The notes under the pieces: model-generated | Told to the model about the DNA's origin: nothing | Databases searched by the model: none | The model's input: the letters and a program-made list of their open reading frames with translations, nothing else | Translations under genes and position numbers: made by a program | Shown here: piece after piece, positions 18,296-27,162 of the stretch | Numbering within the stretch: position 1 is the stretch's first letter | Layout of the letters: each line of letters begins with the position of its first letter | Origin: Thermoanaerobaculia bacterium | Lineage (GTDB): Bacteria; Acidobacteriota; Thermoanaerobaculia; Multivoradales; Multivoraceae | Assembly: GCA_022823665.1 (NCBI GenBank) | Contig: JAJEHN010000013.1 | Coordinates: 62,001 to 126,000 of the forward strand | Reading direction: 5' to 3' | Length of the DNA: 64,000 bases

Positions 18296-19507
18296 GTGAA
18301 CACACGCGCCATTCTCATCGGGCTGGCGCTCGGCCTGGGGCTTGGCATCGCCGCGTCGGCGACCGGTTCGCCGGCGCTGCTGCGGGCCGCCGAGGCGGTC
18401 GAGCCGCTCGGACAGGTCTTCCTGCGCGCGATCCAGATGGTCGTCATTCCGCTGGTGGCGGCGGTCGTCTTCGTCGGGGTCGGGCGGATCGGCGACCTGC
18501 GGAAGCTCGGTCGGCTGGGGGGACTGGCCGTGGGCTTCTTCTGGGCGACGACGCTGCCGGCGATCCTGATCGGGATGGGCGTCATGGGTTTCGCCCTGAC
18601 GTTCACGGCGCCCGTGGCGCCACCGACCCCTGTGACGGTTCCGGACGCCGCGGGTGTGGGCATCGTCGACTTCCTGGTCAACCTCGTGCCGCGGAATCCG
18701 GTTCAGGTCGCAGCCGACGGCGCGTTGCTCTCCCTCCTCATCTTCGTCGTCCTCCTGGCCGCGGCGACGACCACCCTTCCGGCCGAGAAACAGCGGACGC
18801 TGACGTCCTTCGCGGAGGCCCTCGGCGACGCTCTGACGAAGCTGATGGGCTGGATTCTGTGGACGGCGCCGGTGGGCGTCTTCGGTCTCGCGGCGCCGGT
18901 CATCGCGAAAACCGGGGCGGCGATGCTGCAGAACCTCGCCGTCTTCATCGTCGCCGTCGTGGCGGGCCTCTTCATCCTGAAGGGCCTCGTTCTCCTGCCC
19001 GCGGTGTGGTTCCTGGGCGGCGTGCCGCCCGGCCGCTTCATCCGCGCGACCGTGGGCACCTACACCGTGGGCTTCACCACGACGACGTCCGTGGGAACGC
19101 TGCCGATGATGCTGCAGGAGGCGAAGAAGCTCGGCCTGTCCGAGCGCAAGTACACGCTGATCCTGCCGCTGGCGGCGTCGATCAACCGACCCGGCAGCGC
19201 GCTGTTCCAGAGCGCGTCGCTCGTCTTCCTGGCGAAGATCTACGGCGTTCCGCTCGACGCGGGGCTGATCGCCGCGGCGGTGCTGGCCATCTTCCTCGCC
19301 GCGATGACGGTGGCTCCGGTGCCCAGCGCCAGCATCGTGTCGCTGGCGCCGGCTCTGGACGTCGTGGGCGTGCCCCTGGCGGGGCTCGGCATCCTGCTGG
19401 GGATCGACCGCGTGCCCGACGTCTTCCGCTCCGCGGCCAACGTGATTGGGCACATGTGCGCCGCGACCACGGTCGACACGATGACCCGTGGCGACGGCGA
19501 GGAGTGA
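18296..19507 (+). CDS. Dicarboxylate/amino-acid:cation symporter (DAACS/SDF family)
   Basis: 403 residues from a GTG start without a clear ribosome site. The protein is largely membrane helices with the GltP/DctA layout. The N-terminus has LGQVFLRAIQMVVIPLVAAVVFVGV, a close match to the family's L-F-L-x-L-I-x-M-x-V-x-P-L-V signature. The re-entrant-loop motif appears as TTTTSVGTLPMM, the ion/substrate motif as NRPGSALF where the archetype has NMDGT, and the second hairpin as APVPSASIVSL. These exchanges suggest an altered substrate. It should be a Na+- or H+-driven importer of acidic or neutral amino acids or C4-dicarboxylates in the inner membrane. Confidence 0.85.
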   Translation: MNTRAILIGLALGLGLGIAASATGSPALLRAAEAVEPLGQVFLRAIQMVVIPLVAAVVFVGVGRIGDLRKLGRLGGLAVGFFWATTLPAILIGMGVMGFALTFTAPVAPPTPVTVPDAAGVGIVDFLVNLVPRNPVQVAADGALLSLLIFVVLLAAATTTLPAEKQRTLTSFAEALGDALTKLMGWILWTAPVGVFGLAAPVIAKTGAAMLQNLAVFIVAVVAGLFILKGLVLLPAVWFLGGVPPGRFIRATVGTYTVGFTTTTSVGTLPMMLQEAKKLGLSERKYTLILPLAASINRPGSALFQSASLVFLAKIYGVPLDAGLIAAAVLAIFLAAMTVAPVPSASIVSLAPALDVVGVPLAGLGILLGIDRVPDVFRSAANVIGHMCAATTVDTMTRGDGEE

Positions 19508-19559
19508 ACGCTCAGGGAGTACGATCGGATCAACGCGACGACGGTCAAGGGGGGGCGAG

Positions 19560-22370
19560 ATGGAGATCGAGCCGATCAGGAATGAAGCCGACCGCTACCG
19601 GTCGCCAACGCATCTCGCGATCCTCGCTCCTCTCGCCTTGGCGTTCACTGTCCAGGCCTGCGCCACCAGCGACTCGGGCGACTACCTGACCCCCGAGCTT
19701 CGGGAGCGCGTCGAGACACTGAAGCTGGAGGCGCCCGGGAGCACCGAGGACGTAGCCATCCTGAGCGATCGACTCGACACGCTGTGGCAGTGGGCGAACG
19801 CCTACTCCCTCACCGGCGGACCGGTCCCCGACGTCTTCCCGCAGCTTCTCGCGAACGCGAACCGCTCACTCCGGGGGCTCGGAGGGGGAGCGACGATTCC
19901 GGTGCCGCGGGTCTCGGAGTTCATCCGCCTCTACACCCGGGAGTTCCAGATCAAGGACGAACACCCGGGGGCAGTCGGCACGCTGGCGCTCGACCCGCCC
20001 GGTCCCTTCCGCGCCGGCGACCAGGTGACGGTCCGGTTGACCTACACCGTGGGCACGCTCGGCATGGCGGAGGGCGGCGGCGTCCTGGTGCGTGGAGCGC
20101 GGCGGACCGGCATTCAGGCCGAGGACCCGGCGGGCCGGAACTACGTCACGGTCGAAACGTCGAATCCGGACGCGACGCTGACGTCCACTGAACCCTGGGG
20201 CGACTGGCGAGGCATGCACTTCCAGTCCGGGACCGGCCGCGTGCGCCCCGGCGTGCCGCGGGCCGTGCTGCAGTTCCGTCTGAGCGGTGCGGCTCTCGAG
20301 GAAGGCGACACGATCACCATCACCTACGGCGACACCTCGGCGGGCGGACCCGGCTTCGCGCTGCAGGAAACCTCGAACGACCAGGTGATCCTGCACCTCT
20401 ACGCCGACATCGAGGGCACGGGCGACCTGCTGCGACCGGCATGGCCTTCCTTCGAGGTGCTGGGCCGGGACGAGGTCCGCTACGTCAACGCGGTCGCTCC
20501 GTCGATCGTCGCGCCCGGCGAGCCCTTCACGCTGGCCGTTCGCGCCGAGGATCGGCTGAAGAACCCGTCCTCCGGCGTCATGCCCGCGCTCGAGGTGCTG
20601 CTGGACGGCGAGCCATTCCGCACGATCGAGGCCGGCAGTCCGGCCATCTCGCTGTTCGAGGACGTGAGCCTCGCCGAACCCGGCGTCTATCGCTTCTCCG
20701 TCCGGAACGAGGACGGATCGATCCGGGCGACCAGCAATCCCGTTCGCGTCGAGGAGGACCCCGAAACGCGCGTCTACTGGGGCGAGACCCACGGTCACAC
20801 CGCCTTCGCCGAAGGCCAGGGGTCGCCCGACGGCTACTACCGGTTCGGCCGCGACGTGGCCCGGCTCGACTTCCTGAGCCTCTCCGAGCACGACATCTGG
20901 ATGGACGACAGCGAATGGCGGAAGCTTCAGGAGCTGGTCGAGGAGTACCGGATCGAAGGCGAGTTCACGACGATCCTCGGCTTCGAGTGGACCTCGCGGT
21001 CGCCGCTCGGCGGGCACCACAACGTGTTCTTCCGCGACACGCCCGGCCGCAGCCGGGTCCCGAACCAGAAGGCGCCCCTGCTCGACGAGCTGTACGCGGG
21101 GCTGCGCGACCTGAACAGCAACGACGACGTGCTGGTCATCCCCCACGCCCATCAGCCCGGCGACTGGACGAACAGCGATCCGGACCTGGAGCGCCTCGTC
21201 GAGATCCAGTCAGGCCACGGCACCTTCGACTGGTTCGGCAACAAGTACCTGCAAAACGGCTTCGAGGTCGGCTTCATCGGCGCCTCCGACAACCACAACG
21301 GCCATCCCGGGTACTCCGGGGCCGGCAACCGGCAACTGGGCGGCCTGGCCGCCGTCTACGCGCCGGAGAACAACGCGGATGCCATCTTCAGCGCGCTTCG
21401 CGACCGGGCCGCCTATGCGACGACCGGCGAACGGATCCTCCTCGAGGCGACTCTCAACGGCGCCCGCATGGGCACGCGCCAGGAGGACGCCGCCGTGCGC
21501 CGGATCGACTGCCGGGTGAACGGCACGGCCCCGATCGACGCGATCGACGTGATCAGGAACGGCGAGATCGTCTACACCAGGAGATACCTGGAGAGCGCAC
21601 TGTCCGGGGAAGCGCGGGTGCAGATCACCTTCGAGTCGTCGACCGAGATCCACGGCGAGCGCACGCCGCCCCGTGGCGGCCGACCGTGGAGAGGAGCGAT
21701 CCACGTCGCCGGAGCCGAGCTGGTCGACTACGACGATCCCTGGTTCACGCAGCCCGCGACCTACCATGTGGCACGCAACACGGAAGACCGCAACCGGATC
21801 GACTTCGACTTCCCGACCCGCGGCCGTCCGAAGTCGCTGGTTCTCGAGTTGCGCGGCGCAAGCGCCGACACGGTCATCACCGTCGACATGGAGACGACGA
21901 CCGAGTCGCGCGGCTCGGGCGGCTATGTGCGCATCCCCCAGGAACTGCCGGCGAACACCGTGCGGTTCCGTCTGGGTGACCTGAACGGCCAGGTCGATCG
22001 CCGCGAGTACCCGGTGCTGGAGCACACCGACGCGCTCTCTGCGCAGATCGTGACCGAGGGCCAAGCCCTCGATCAGGAGTTCAGCTTCACCGACCAGGGC
22101 GAAGTCCGGCCCGGCGACTACTACTACCTCCGCGTCCGCCAGATCGACGGCAGCATGGCGTGGTCGAGTCCGTTCTGGGTGGGTGACGCTCCGGGTAGGC
22201 TCGGGGAAACCGCCGAACAAGGAGATCCGAGATGCGGAAGACCCTCGCGCTGCTTTCTCTGCTGCTCGTGTCGGGTGCCGGCGCGGCCGCCGTTGCGGCT
22301 GCCGACGACATCCCCCGAACGCCCAACGGCAAGCCCGACTTCACCGGCCGCTACGACATCCGCTCGCTGA
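19560..22370 (+). CDS. DUF3604 lipoprotein (PHP-like), with C-terminal overlap into the next gene
   Basis: 936 residues from an ATG with a GGGGGGCGAG purine stretch upstream. A lipobox (AFTVQAC) ends the signal at about residue 32. The N-terminal ~400 residues are beta-rich. The DUF3604 domain begins with RVYWGETHGHTAFAEGQG near residue 410, then FLSLSEHDIWMDDSEW, TILGFEWTS and GGHHNVFF, and near residue 575 FIGASDNHNGHPG. These His/Asp clusters resemble the metal sites of PHP phosphoesterases, and a hydrolase is expected in the periplasm or outer membrane, but the reaction is unknown. Family-like sequence stops near SSPFWVGDAPGR; the last 46 residues overlap the following gene in another frame, suggesting loss of the original stop. 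Confidence 0.82.
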   Translation: MEIEPIRNEADRYRSPTHLAILAPLALAFTVQACATSDSGDYLTPELRERVETLKLEAPGSTEDVAILSDRLDTLWQWANAYSLTGGPVPDVFPQLLANANRSLRGLGGGATIPVPRVSEFIRLYTREFQIKDEHPGAVGTLALDPPGPFRAGDQVTVRLTYTVGTLGMAEGGGVLVRGARRTGIQAEDPAGRNYVTVETSNPDATLTSTEPWGDWRGMHFQSGTGRVRPGVPRAVLQFRLSGAALEEGDTITITYGDTSAGGPGFALQETSNDQVILHLYADIEGTGDLLRPAWPSFEVLGRDEVRYVNAVAPSIVAPGEPFTLAVRAEDRLKNPSSGVMPALEVLLDGEPFRTIEAGSPAISLFEDVSLAEPGVYRFSVRNEDGSIRATSNPVRVEEDPETRVYWGETHGHTAFAEGQGSPDGYYRFGRDVARLDFLSLSEHDIWMDDSEWRKLQELVEEYRIEGEFTTILGFEWTSRSPLGGHHNVFFRDTPGRSRVPNQKAPLLDELYAGLRDLNSNDDVLVIPHAHQPGDWTNSDPDLERLVEIQSGHGTFDWFGNKYLQNGFEVGFIGASDNHNGHPGYSGAGNRQLGGLAAVYAPENNADAIFSALRDRAAYATTGERILLEATLNGARMGTRQEDAAVRRIDCRVNGTAPIDAIDVIRNGEIVYTRRYLESALSGEARVQITFESSTEIHGERTPPRGGRPWRGAIHVAGAELVDYDDPWFTQPATYHVARNTEDRNRIDFDFPTRGRPKSLVLELRGASADTVITVDMETTTESRGSGGYVRIPQELPANTVRFRLGDLNGQVDRREYPVLEHTDALSAQIVTEGQALDQEFSFTDQGEVRPGDYYYLRVRQIDGSMAWSSPFWVGDAPGRLGETAEQGDPRCGRPSRCFLCCSCRVPARPPLRLPTTSPERPTASPTSPAATTSAR

Positions 22371-23305
22371 CGCCCTTCGAGCGCAGGCCCGAGCGCGGCG
22401 AGGAACTCGTTCTCAGCCCGGAGGAGGCGGCCGGGGTCGAAGCCAACCAGCGCCAGCGGGTCCTGGACGGCGACGCGGCCAGCAGCCCGGACCGGCCGCC
22501 CCCGGAGAAGGGCGCCTTCATCGACCGCCAGAGCTACAACTACGCCTGGTTCGATCCGGGCCACACGATGTTCAAGATCGACGGCAAGTACCGGACGTCG
22601 ATCCTGACGAACCCGCCGAACGGACGGATGCCGCCGATGACGGAGGAAGCCCGGAAACACCGTGGCGCCCTGCCCAGGTTCATCTGGATGAACGACGACG
22701 GCACGGCCTGGTGGCTGGAGTCGGGCGACACCCCCTTCGACAGCCCGGAGACGATGGTCCTCGGCGTCCGCTGCATCTACCAGCCAGGGGCTTCGATCCC
22801 GATCCGCACGATCTCCTACAACAACCTGAAGACCCTGGTGCAGACGGACGACCATCTGATGATCCACATCGAGTGGATGCACTGGACCCGGGTCGTGCGA
22901 ATCGACTCGGAGCACTCGCCTGCGGCGTACCAGTCCTACTCCGGCGACTCGATCGGCCGCTGGGAGGGCGACACCCTGGTCGTCGAGACGACGAACTTCC
23001 GTCGCGAGGCGGCGCCCCAGATGCTGCACGGTCGAGAGTCGGCCGGCGTGCCGCGCGGCGCGATGAAGGTGACCGAGCGCTTCAGCCCGATCGACGGCCA
23101 GTCGCTGCTCTACCAGTTCGAGGTCGAGGACGAGGAGTACACCGCGCCCTACGGCGGCGAGATGCCGTGGCCAAGGACGGACCAGTACAACTACGAGTAC
23201 GCCTGCCACGAAGGCAACTACTCGATGCTGGGCCAGCTCCGGGGCGCGCGCCAGCTCGAGAAGGAGTGGATCGCCGCCGGTAAACCGGTGAAGGGCGGGG
23301 AGTAG
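22232..23305 (+). CDS. Secreted protein of an acidobacterial family of unknown function
   Basis: 357 residues with a Sec signal peptide (cleavage near AAVAAADDI) and an AAGGAG ribosome site. The mature protein begins with IPRTPNGKPDFTGRYDI, then has NPPNGRMPPMT, NDDGTAWWLE, TLVQTDDHLMIHIEWMH, GDSIGRWEGDTLVVETTNF and a C-terminal YACHEGNYSM. The same ordered motifs occur in the 55179 gene and, partly, in the 56755 gene, so three members lie in this window. The family is common in Acidobacteriota, and no enzymatic activity is established to my knowledge. The D-G-x-W and E-C/A-C-H-E-G-N motifs could form a metal or haem site. It overlaps the end of the DUF3604 frame by 139 bases. The stop is five bases from the convergent SDR gene. 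Confidence 0.8.
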   Translation: MRKTLALLSLLLVSGAGAAAVAAADDIPRTPNGKPDFTGRYDIRSLTPFERRPERGEELVLSPEEAAGVEANQRQRVLDGDAASSPDRPPPEKGAFIDRQSYNYAWFDPGHTMFKIDGKYRTSILTNPPNGRMPPMTEEARKHRGALPRFIWMNDDGTAWWLESGDTPFDSPETMVLGVRCIYQPGASIPIRTISYNNLKTLVQTDDHLMIHIEWMHWTRVVRIDSEHSPAAYQSYSGDSIGRWEGDTLVVETTNFRREAAPQMLHGRESAGVPRGAMKVTERFSPIDGQSLLYQFEVEDEEYTAPYGGEMPWPRTDQYNYEYACHEGNYSMLGQLRGARQLEKEWIAAGKPVKGGE

Positions 23306-23309
23306 CGGC

Positions 23310-24167
23310 TCAGATCATGCTGTAGCCGGAGCCCTGCCGCTCCGTGCCGAGTCCGCGCCCCTTCTCGATCCAGCCGAACTCCTCCAGGATCGCCTGGCTG
23401 TAGGTGACCCGGCCGGTGACCCGATCGAGCGGCTCGGTGGCGAGCAGCAGGGCGGCCTGCGCCATGACCTCGACCGTCTCGGCCTCGTTCGGGTCGCGGC
23501 CTTCCATCAGCCGGTGATGGACGACGCCCGGCGTGGGCACGATCTGGGACGGGCTGTAGCAGGTCACCGAGACGCCGTGCTCGTAGACCTCGGAGGCCAG
23601 GCCCTGGGTGAAGCGCTCGAGCGCCGCCTTCTCGGCGCCGTAGAGCGAACCGCCCGCGAACTGCGGGCCCCTGTACGGACCGCGGCCGGGGCCGATCGCG
23701 GCGCCCGAGGAGACGTTGACGATGCTGCCGGCGCCCCGCTCGATCATCTCGGGCAGCACGAGTTTCGAGAGGTAGAACGGCGCGTGGAAGTTGACCGCGG
23801 TCGAGCGATGCCACTTGTTGATCGGGAAATCGACGACCGGGATGAAGTAGGTCAGGGCGGCGTTGTTGACGAGCACCTGGACCGGCCCCAGCGCGTCGCG
23901 GACTTCGTTCACCAGGCGCTCGCAGTTCGGGTACTCCGAGACGTCGCAGGCGAACGCAGTCGCGTCGCCGCCGGCCGCCCGGATCTCCTCGATCGTCTCC
24001 TCCAGCGAGCCGCCCAGGTAGTGGCCGCCCTCGGACAGGGTGCGCGCCGTGCAGGCGACCCGTGCGCCGTGCTCGGCGAACAGCTCGGCGATCGCCTTGC
24101 CGATGCCGCGGCTCGCTCCGGTGACCAGGGCTACTTTGCCTTCGAGCTTCTTCTCGGCTTGCGTCAC
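23310..24167 (-). CDS. SDR-family NAD(P)-dependent oxidoreductase
   Basis: 285 residues. The Rossmann motif VTGASRGIGKAIAE lies near residue 15, NNAALTYFIP follows the third strand, a catalytic Ser sits in VNVSSGAAIG near residue 148 and the catalytic YGAEK lies near residue 176. This is the classical short-chain dehydrogenase/reductase set. The start is the ATG at 24167, preceded by a GGAGGAAG-type site. It follows the malonyl-CoA-synthetase-like gene by 30 bases on the same strand, so the pair may act together on an acyl or hydroxyacyl substrate. The substrate is not predictable. A loop between Ser and Tyr is longer than usual (about 28 residues). Confidence 0.88.
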   Translation of the reverse strand: MTQAEKKLEGKVALVTGASRGIGKAIAELFAEHGARVACTARTLSEGGHYLGGSLEETIEEIRAAGGDATAFACDVSEYPNCERLVNEVRDALGPVQVLVNNAALTYFIPVVDFPINKWHRSTAVNFHAPFYLSKLVLPEMIERGAGSIVNVSSGAAIGPGRGPYRGPQFAGGSLYGAEKAALERFTQGLASEVYEHGVSVTCYSPSQIVPTPGVVHHRLMEGRDPNEAETVEVMAQAALLLATEPLDRVTGRVTYSQAILEEFGWIEKGRGLGTERQGSGYSMI

Positions 24168-24197
24168 TGTGCTTCCTCCTTCATCCGTCTAGAGCCG

Positions 24198-25673
24198 TCA
24201 TCCGCAGTATGCGTCGCGGTACCGCTCGCGCAGCACGTTCTTCTGTACCTTCCCCATCGCGTTGCGCGGCAGGTCGTCGACCCAGTAGAACCGGCGGGGA
24301 TGTTTGTAGCGCGCCAGCCCCGCATCGAGCGCGGCGCGGAGCGTATCGTCTTCCACCGGCGAGTCCTCGGCGACGAGCACGGCGACCACGCCCTCGCCCA
24401 GGTCGGCGTGCGGCGCGCCGATCACCGCCGATTCCGCTACTCCCGGCACCTCGTCGAGCCGGTCCTCGACTTCCTTCGGGTAGACGTTGAAGCCGCCCGC
24501 GATGACCAGGTCCTTGCCGCGGCCGACCAGGGTGACCCGGCCCTCGCCGTCGACGCTCGCGAGGTCGCCGGTGACGAAGAAGCCGTCGTCGCGCATCTCT
24601 TCGGCCGTCTTCTCCGGCAGGCCCCAGTAGCCCGGGAACAGGTTCGGGCCGCGGATCTCGAGGGTGCCGACTTCGCCCACTGCCACCTCGATGCCGTCCT
24701 CGCCCACGGCCCGCACTTCGACGTCGGGCAGCGGGAAACCGACCGTGCCGGCCACCCGCTCCCCGAGCAGCGGGTTCGAGGTGATCATCCCGGCCTCCGT
24801 CATGCCGTAGCGTTCCAGGATCCGGTGGCCGGTGCGAGCCTCGAAGTCGCCAAAGACGGCTTCCGTCAACGGCGCCGAGCCGGAGACGAACAGCCGGATG
24901 CTCCCGCAGTCCGCACCTCCGAAGCCCGGTTCCGCCAGCAGCCGCGAGTAGAACGTGGGCACACCCATCAGCACCGTCGCCTCCGGCAGCAAGCGACGCA
25001 CTTCCGCGGCGTCGAACCGCGGCAGGAAGAGGACCTTCGAGGCGTTCAGGAACGCGGTGTGCAAGGCCACGAACAGCCCGTGGACGTGGAAGATCGGCAA
25101 GGCGTGAAGCAGCACGTCGCCAGGCTCGAAGCCCCAGATCTCGTGCAGGGCGAGCGCGTTCGAAGTCAGGTTGCCGTGGGTGATCATCGCTCCCTTGGAG
25201 CGCCCCGTGGTGCCCGACGTGTAGCAGATGGCGGCCAGGTCGTCGTCGCGGCGAGGTTCGACCGCCGGGTCGGGATCGAGGGACTGCGCCTCCTCCCACA
25301 AAGCGCCGATGCCCACCGTCTGCGGTCCGGCGGCCTCGGCCCCAACGACGACCCGCGGTGACGCGTCGTCGACGAAGAAGGCAACCTCTCTTTCGGTGTA
25401 GGCCGTATTCAACGGCACGTAGACCGCGCCGCAGCGCAGCACGCCCAGGTACAACGCGACCGCCTCGACCGACTTCGGGACCTGGACCAGTACCCGATCC
25501 CCGGGCTCGACCCCGCGCTCGCGCAGCGCCGCCGAGAATCGGGCCGAAGCGTCGTCGAGATCGCGATAGGTCCACGCCGGTCCGCTCGTGCCTGCCGCGG
25601 CGCCGACCGGCGCCAGGCCGGGACAATCGAGGGCTGCCTCGAAACGCTCGGAGAGCAGGGCGAAGAGGTTCAT
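24198..25673 (-). CDS. matB: AMP-forming acyl-CoA ligase, malonyl-CoA synthetase (MatB)-like
   Basis: 491 residues, the usual MatB length. The AMP-binding P-loop ICYTSGTTGRSKGAM lies near residue 150. MatB-like segments include the N-terminal NLFALL, RCGAVYVPLNTAYTEREVAF near residue 85, ERYGMTEAGMITSNPLLGER, RGPNLFPGYW and LVGRGKDLVIAGGFNVYPKE. The C-terminal adenylating Lys is in RNAMGKVQKNVLRE. The expected reaction is malonate (or methylmalonate) + ATP + CoA to malonyl-CoA + AMP + PPi in the cytoplasm. Other short-chain acids remain possible. It is the first gene of a two-gene unit with the SDR; the intergenic space to the divergent lipoprotein gene is only 68 bases. Confidence 0.82.
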   Translation of the reverse strand: MNLFALLSERFEAALDCPGLAPVGAAAGTSGPAWTYRDLDDASARFSAALRERGVEPGDRVLVQVPKSVEAVALYLGVLRCGAVYVPLNTAYTEREVAFFVDDASPRVVVGAEAAGPQTVGIGALWEEAQSLDPDPAVEPRRDDDLAAICYTSGTTGRSKGAMITHGNLTSNALALHEIWGFEPGDVLLHALPIFHVHGLFVALHTAFLNASKVLFLPRFDAAEVRRLLPEATVLMGVPTFYSRLLAEPGFGGADCGSIRLFVSGSAPLTEAVFGDFEARTGHRILERYGMTEAGMITSNPLLGERVAGTVGFPLPDVEVRAVGEDGIEVAVGEVGTLEIRGPNLFPGYWGLPEKTAEEMRDDGFFVTGDLASVDGEGRVTLVGRGKDLVIAGGFNVYPKEVEDRLDEVPGVAESAVIGAPHADLGEGVVAVLVAEDSPVEDDTLRAALDAGLARYKHPRRFYWVDDLPRNAMGKVQKNVLRERYRDAYCG

Positions 25674-25741
25674 CGTTTATCGACGCGGGTCTGCGGGAAG
25701 ACGGTCGATCCTACGCGTGTTGCAAACTAGGTCACCCGGCC

Positions 25742-27127
25742 ATGGTCGCCAGCCGCAATCGTCCGTTCCTCCCGCCCGCAGTCGCCATCCGCCGCGCTCT
25801 CCCAAGTCTGGGCGCGGCGGTACTCGCCATCGGGTTCGCCGGCTGCACCGACGACCCGGTAGCCGAGACCCTGCACCTCGAGTTCTACCCGCCGTCGGCG
25901 GAGGACACGCAGCCGGACGAGAACGACGTCGTCGAGCCGGACGACGCCAACGGCTACGTGAGGCTCGAGGCCGAGGTCTCGATCCAACGCCACGCGGTCC
26001 CCGAGGGGCACGCACTGATCGAACGCCGGCTGAACGACCGGACCGAGGCGTTGATGAACGGCTACGACGTCTGGCACCTGCGGTTCGACCGCCTGTACGA
26101 GCCGCTCGCCGACGGCGCCGAGTGGGAACGGGCCGGCAGGGAGCTGACCAGCTACCGCCGCTGGGCGCTTGTCGGGAACCCGGATGCCGAGCTCCAGGAG
26201 TTCTTCGCCAACACACCGATCCGGCCGTCCCTGGCCGTCTGGGACAACGAACGGCGGGAGCCGGACCAGCAGCGGCCGCCGCCCCGGACCGTCTCCCTGG
26301 AGCTCGTGTTCGACGGGGGAACGCAGGCCACGGCCGGCGAAGCCGACACCGTCGACCGCGGTCTGCGCGGTTTCGCCGTCGACGCCGCCCGCTACCACCG
26401 ACGCGTCGCGGCGTTGTGGCGCTACATGGACGAGAACCCGGGCCGTCGCTTCGAGTGCCTGCGCGCCCTGTTCGCGGCCGCCCGGGGCGAGGAACTGCCC
26501 GAATCGACGCTCGTCGCGTCGCCGCGGGAGCTCGCGCCGAACACGGCTCCGCCGGCGCCGCCCGAGCGGCCGCAGGACCAGCCTGTCCTCCGCGACCTCG
26601 AATTCGAGCTGATCGAACGGATCGTCGAAGCCGGTGAACCGCTGCTGGAGATCTTCGAGGTTCCGGATGACGACGCCTTCACCCTGCGGGAGCTTTCGCG
26701 CCGGGTCTTCGATCCGTTCCCGGGCGTCATCACCGCCGTGCCGGACGGGCCGGTGATCGAGGCGGTCGGATTCGCCGAATCCGGGGACGGCTGGACGATT
26801 CCCTCTCTCGATCTCTGGCGAGCGTACCGCTCCCTCGACGGTCGCTTCGTGTCGCCCGACCCGCTCCTCTTCCTGCTCGAGACGGACGGCAACGACTTCG
26901 GCTGCGACGAGGAGGACGACGCCTGCAAGGACCGCGAACGCGTCTTCGCCTTCCTCGCGCGCGGCGCCTTCGACGCCCGCCCAGGCTCTTCAATGGTGAT
27001 CCGGCGCGCCCTGGAGACCGAACTGCAGCCGCACGACGTGTACCGCCTGACGTGGATCCGCGGCGGCACGGACGAGAGCCCCGGCAGTGAGGGCGCCCTT
27101 GACGGCGTCCTCGAGACGGGCCGGTAG
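25742..27127 (+). CDS. Lipoprotein of unknown function
   Basis: 461 residues. The N-terminus has basic residues, a hydrophobic run and a lipobox (AIGFAGC, Cys near residue 36). The mature part contains no family I recognise. Visible features are an acidic stretch after the lipobox, a PPAPPERPQDQP linker near residue 275 that may divide two domains, and an acidic cysteine pair in CDEEDDACKD near residue 395. The C-terminal part reads FAFLARGAFDARPGSS and ends without a membrane segment. It is probably periplasmic or outer-membrane attached. It lies divergently from the MatB-like gene and 35 bases before the esterase, with which it may be cotranscribed. Confidence 0.75.
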   Translation: MVASRNRPFLPPAVAIRRALPSLGAAVLAIGFAGCTDDPVAETLHLEFYPPSAEDTQPDENDVVEPDDANGYVRLEAEVSIQRHAVPEGHALIERRLNDRTEALMNGYDVWHLRFDRLYEPLADGAEWERAGRELTSYRRWALVGNPDAELQEFFANTPIRPSLAVWDNERREPDQQRPPPRTVSLELVFDGGTQATAGEADTVDRGLRGFAVDAARYHRRVAALWRYMDENPGRRFECLRALFAAARGEELPESTLVASPRELAPNTAPPAPPERPQDQPVLRDLEFELIERIVEAGEPLLEIFEVPDDDAFTLRELSRRVFDPFPGVITAVPDGPVIEAVGFAESGDGWTIPSLDLWRAYRSLDGRFVSPDPLLFLLETDGNDFGCDEEDDACKDRERVFAFLARGAFDARPGSSMVIRRALETELQPHDVYRLTWIRGGTDESPGSEGALDGVLETGR

Positions 27128-27162
27128 ACTCCCGCGCAGAGTTCCGCTCCCGAGAGGTGCCG

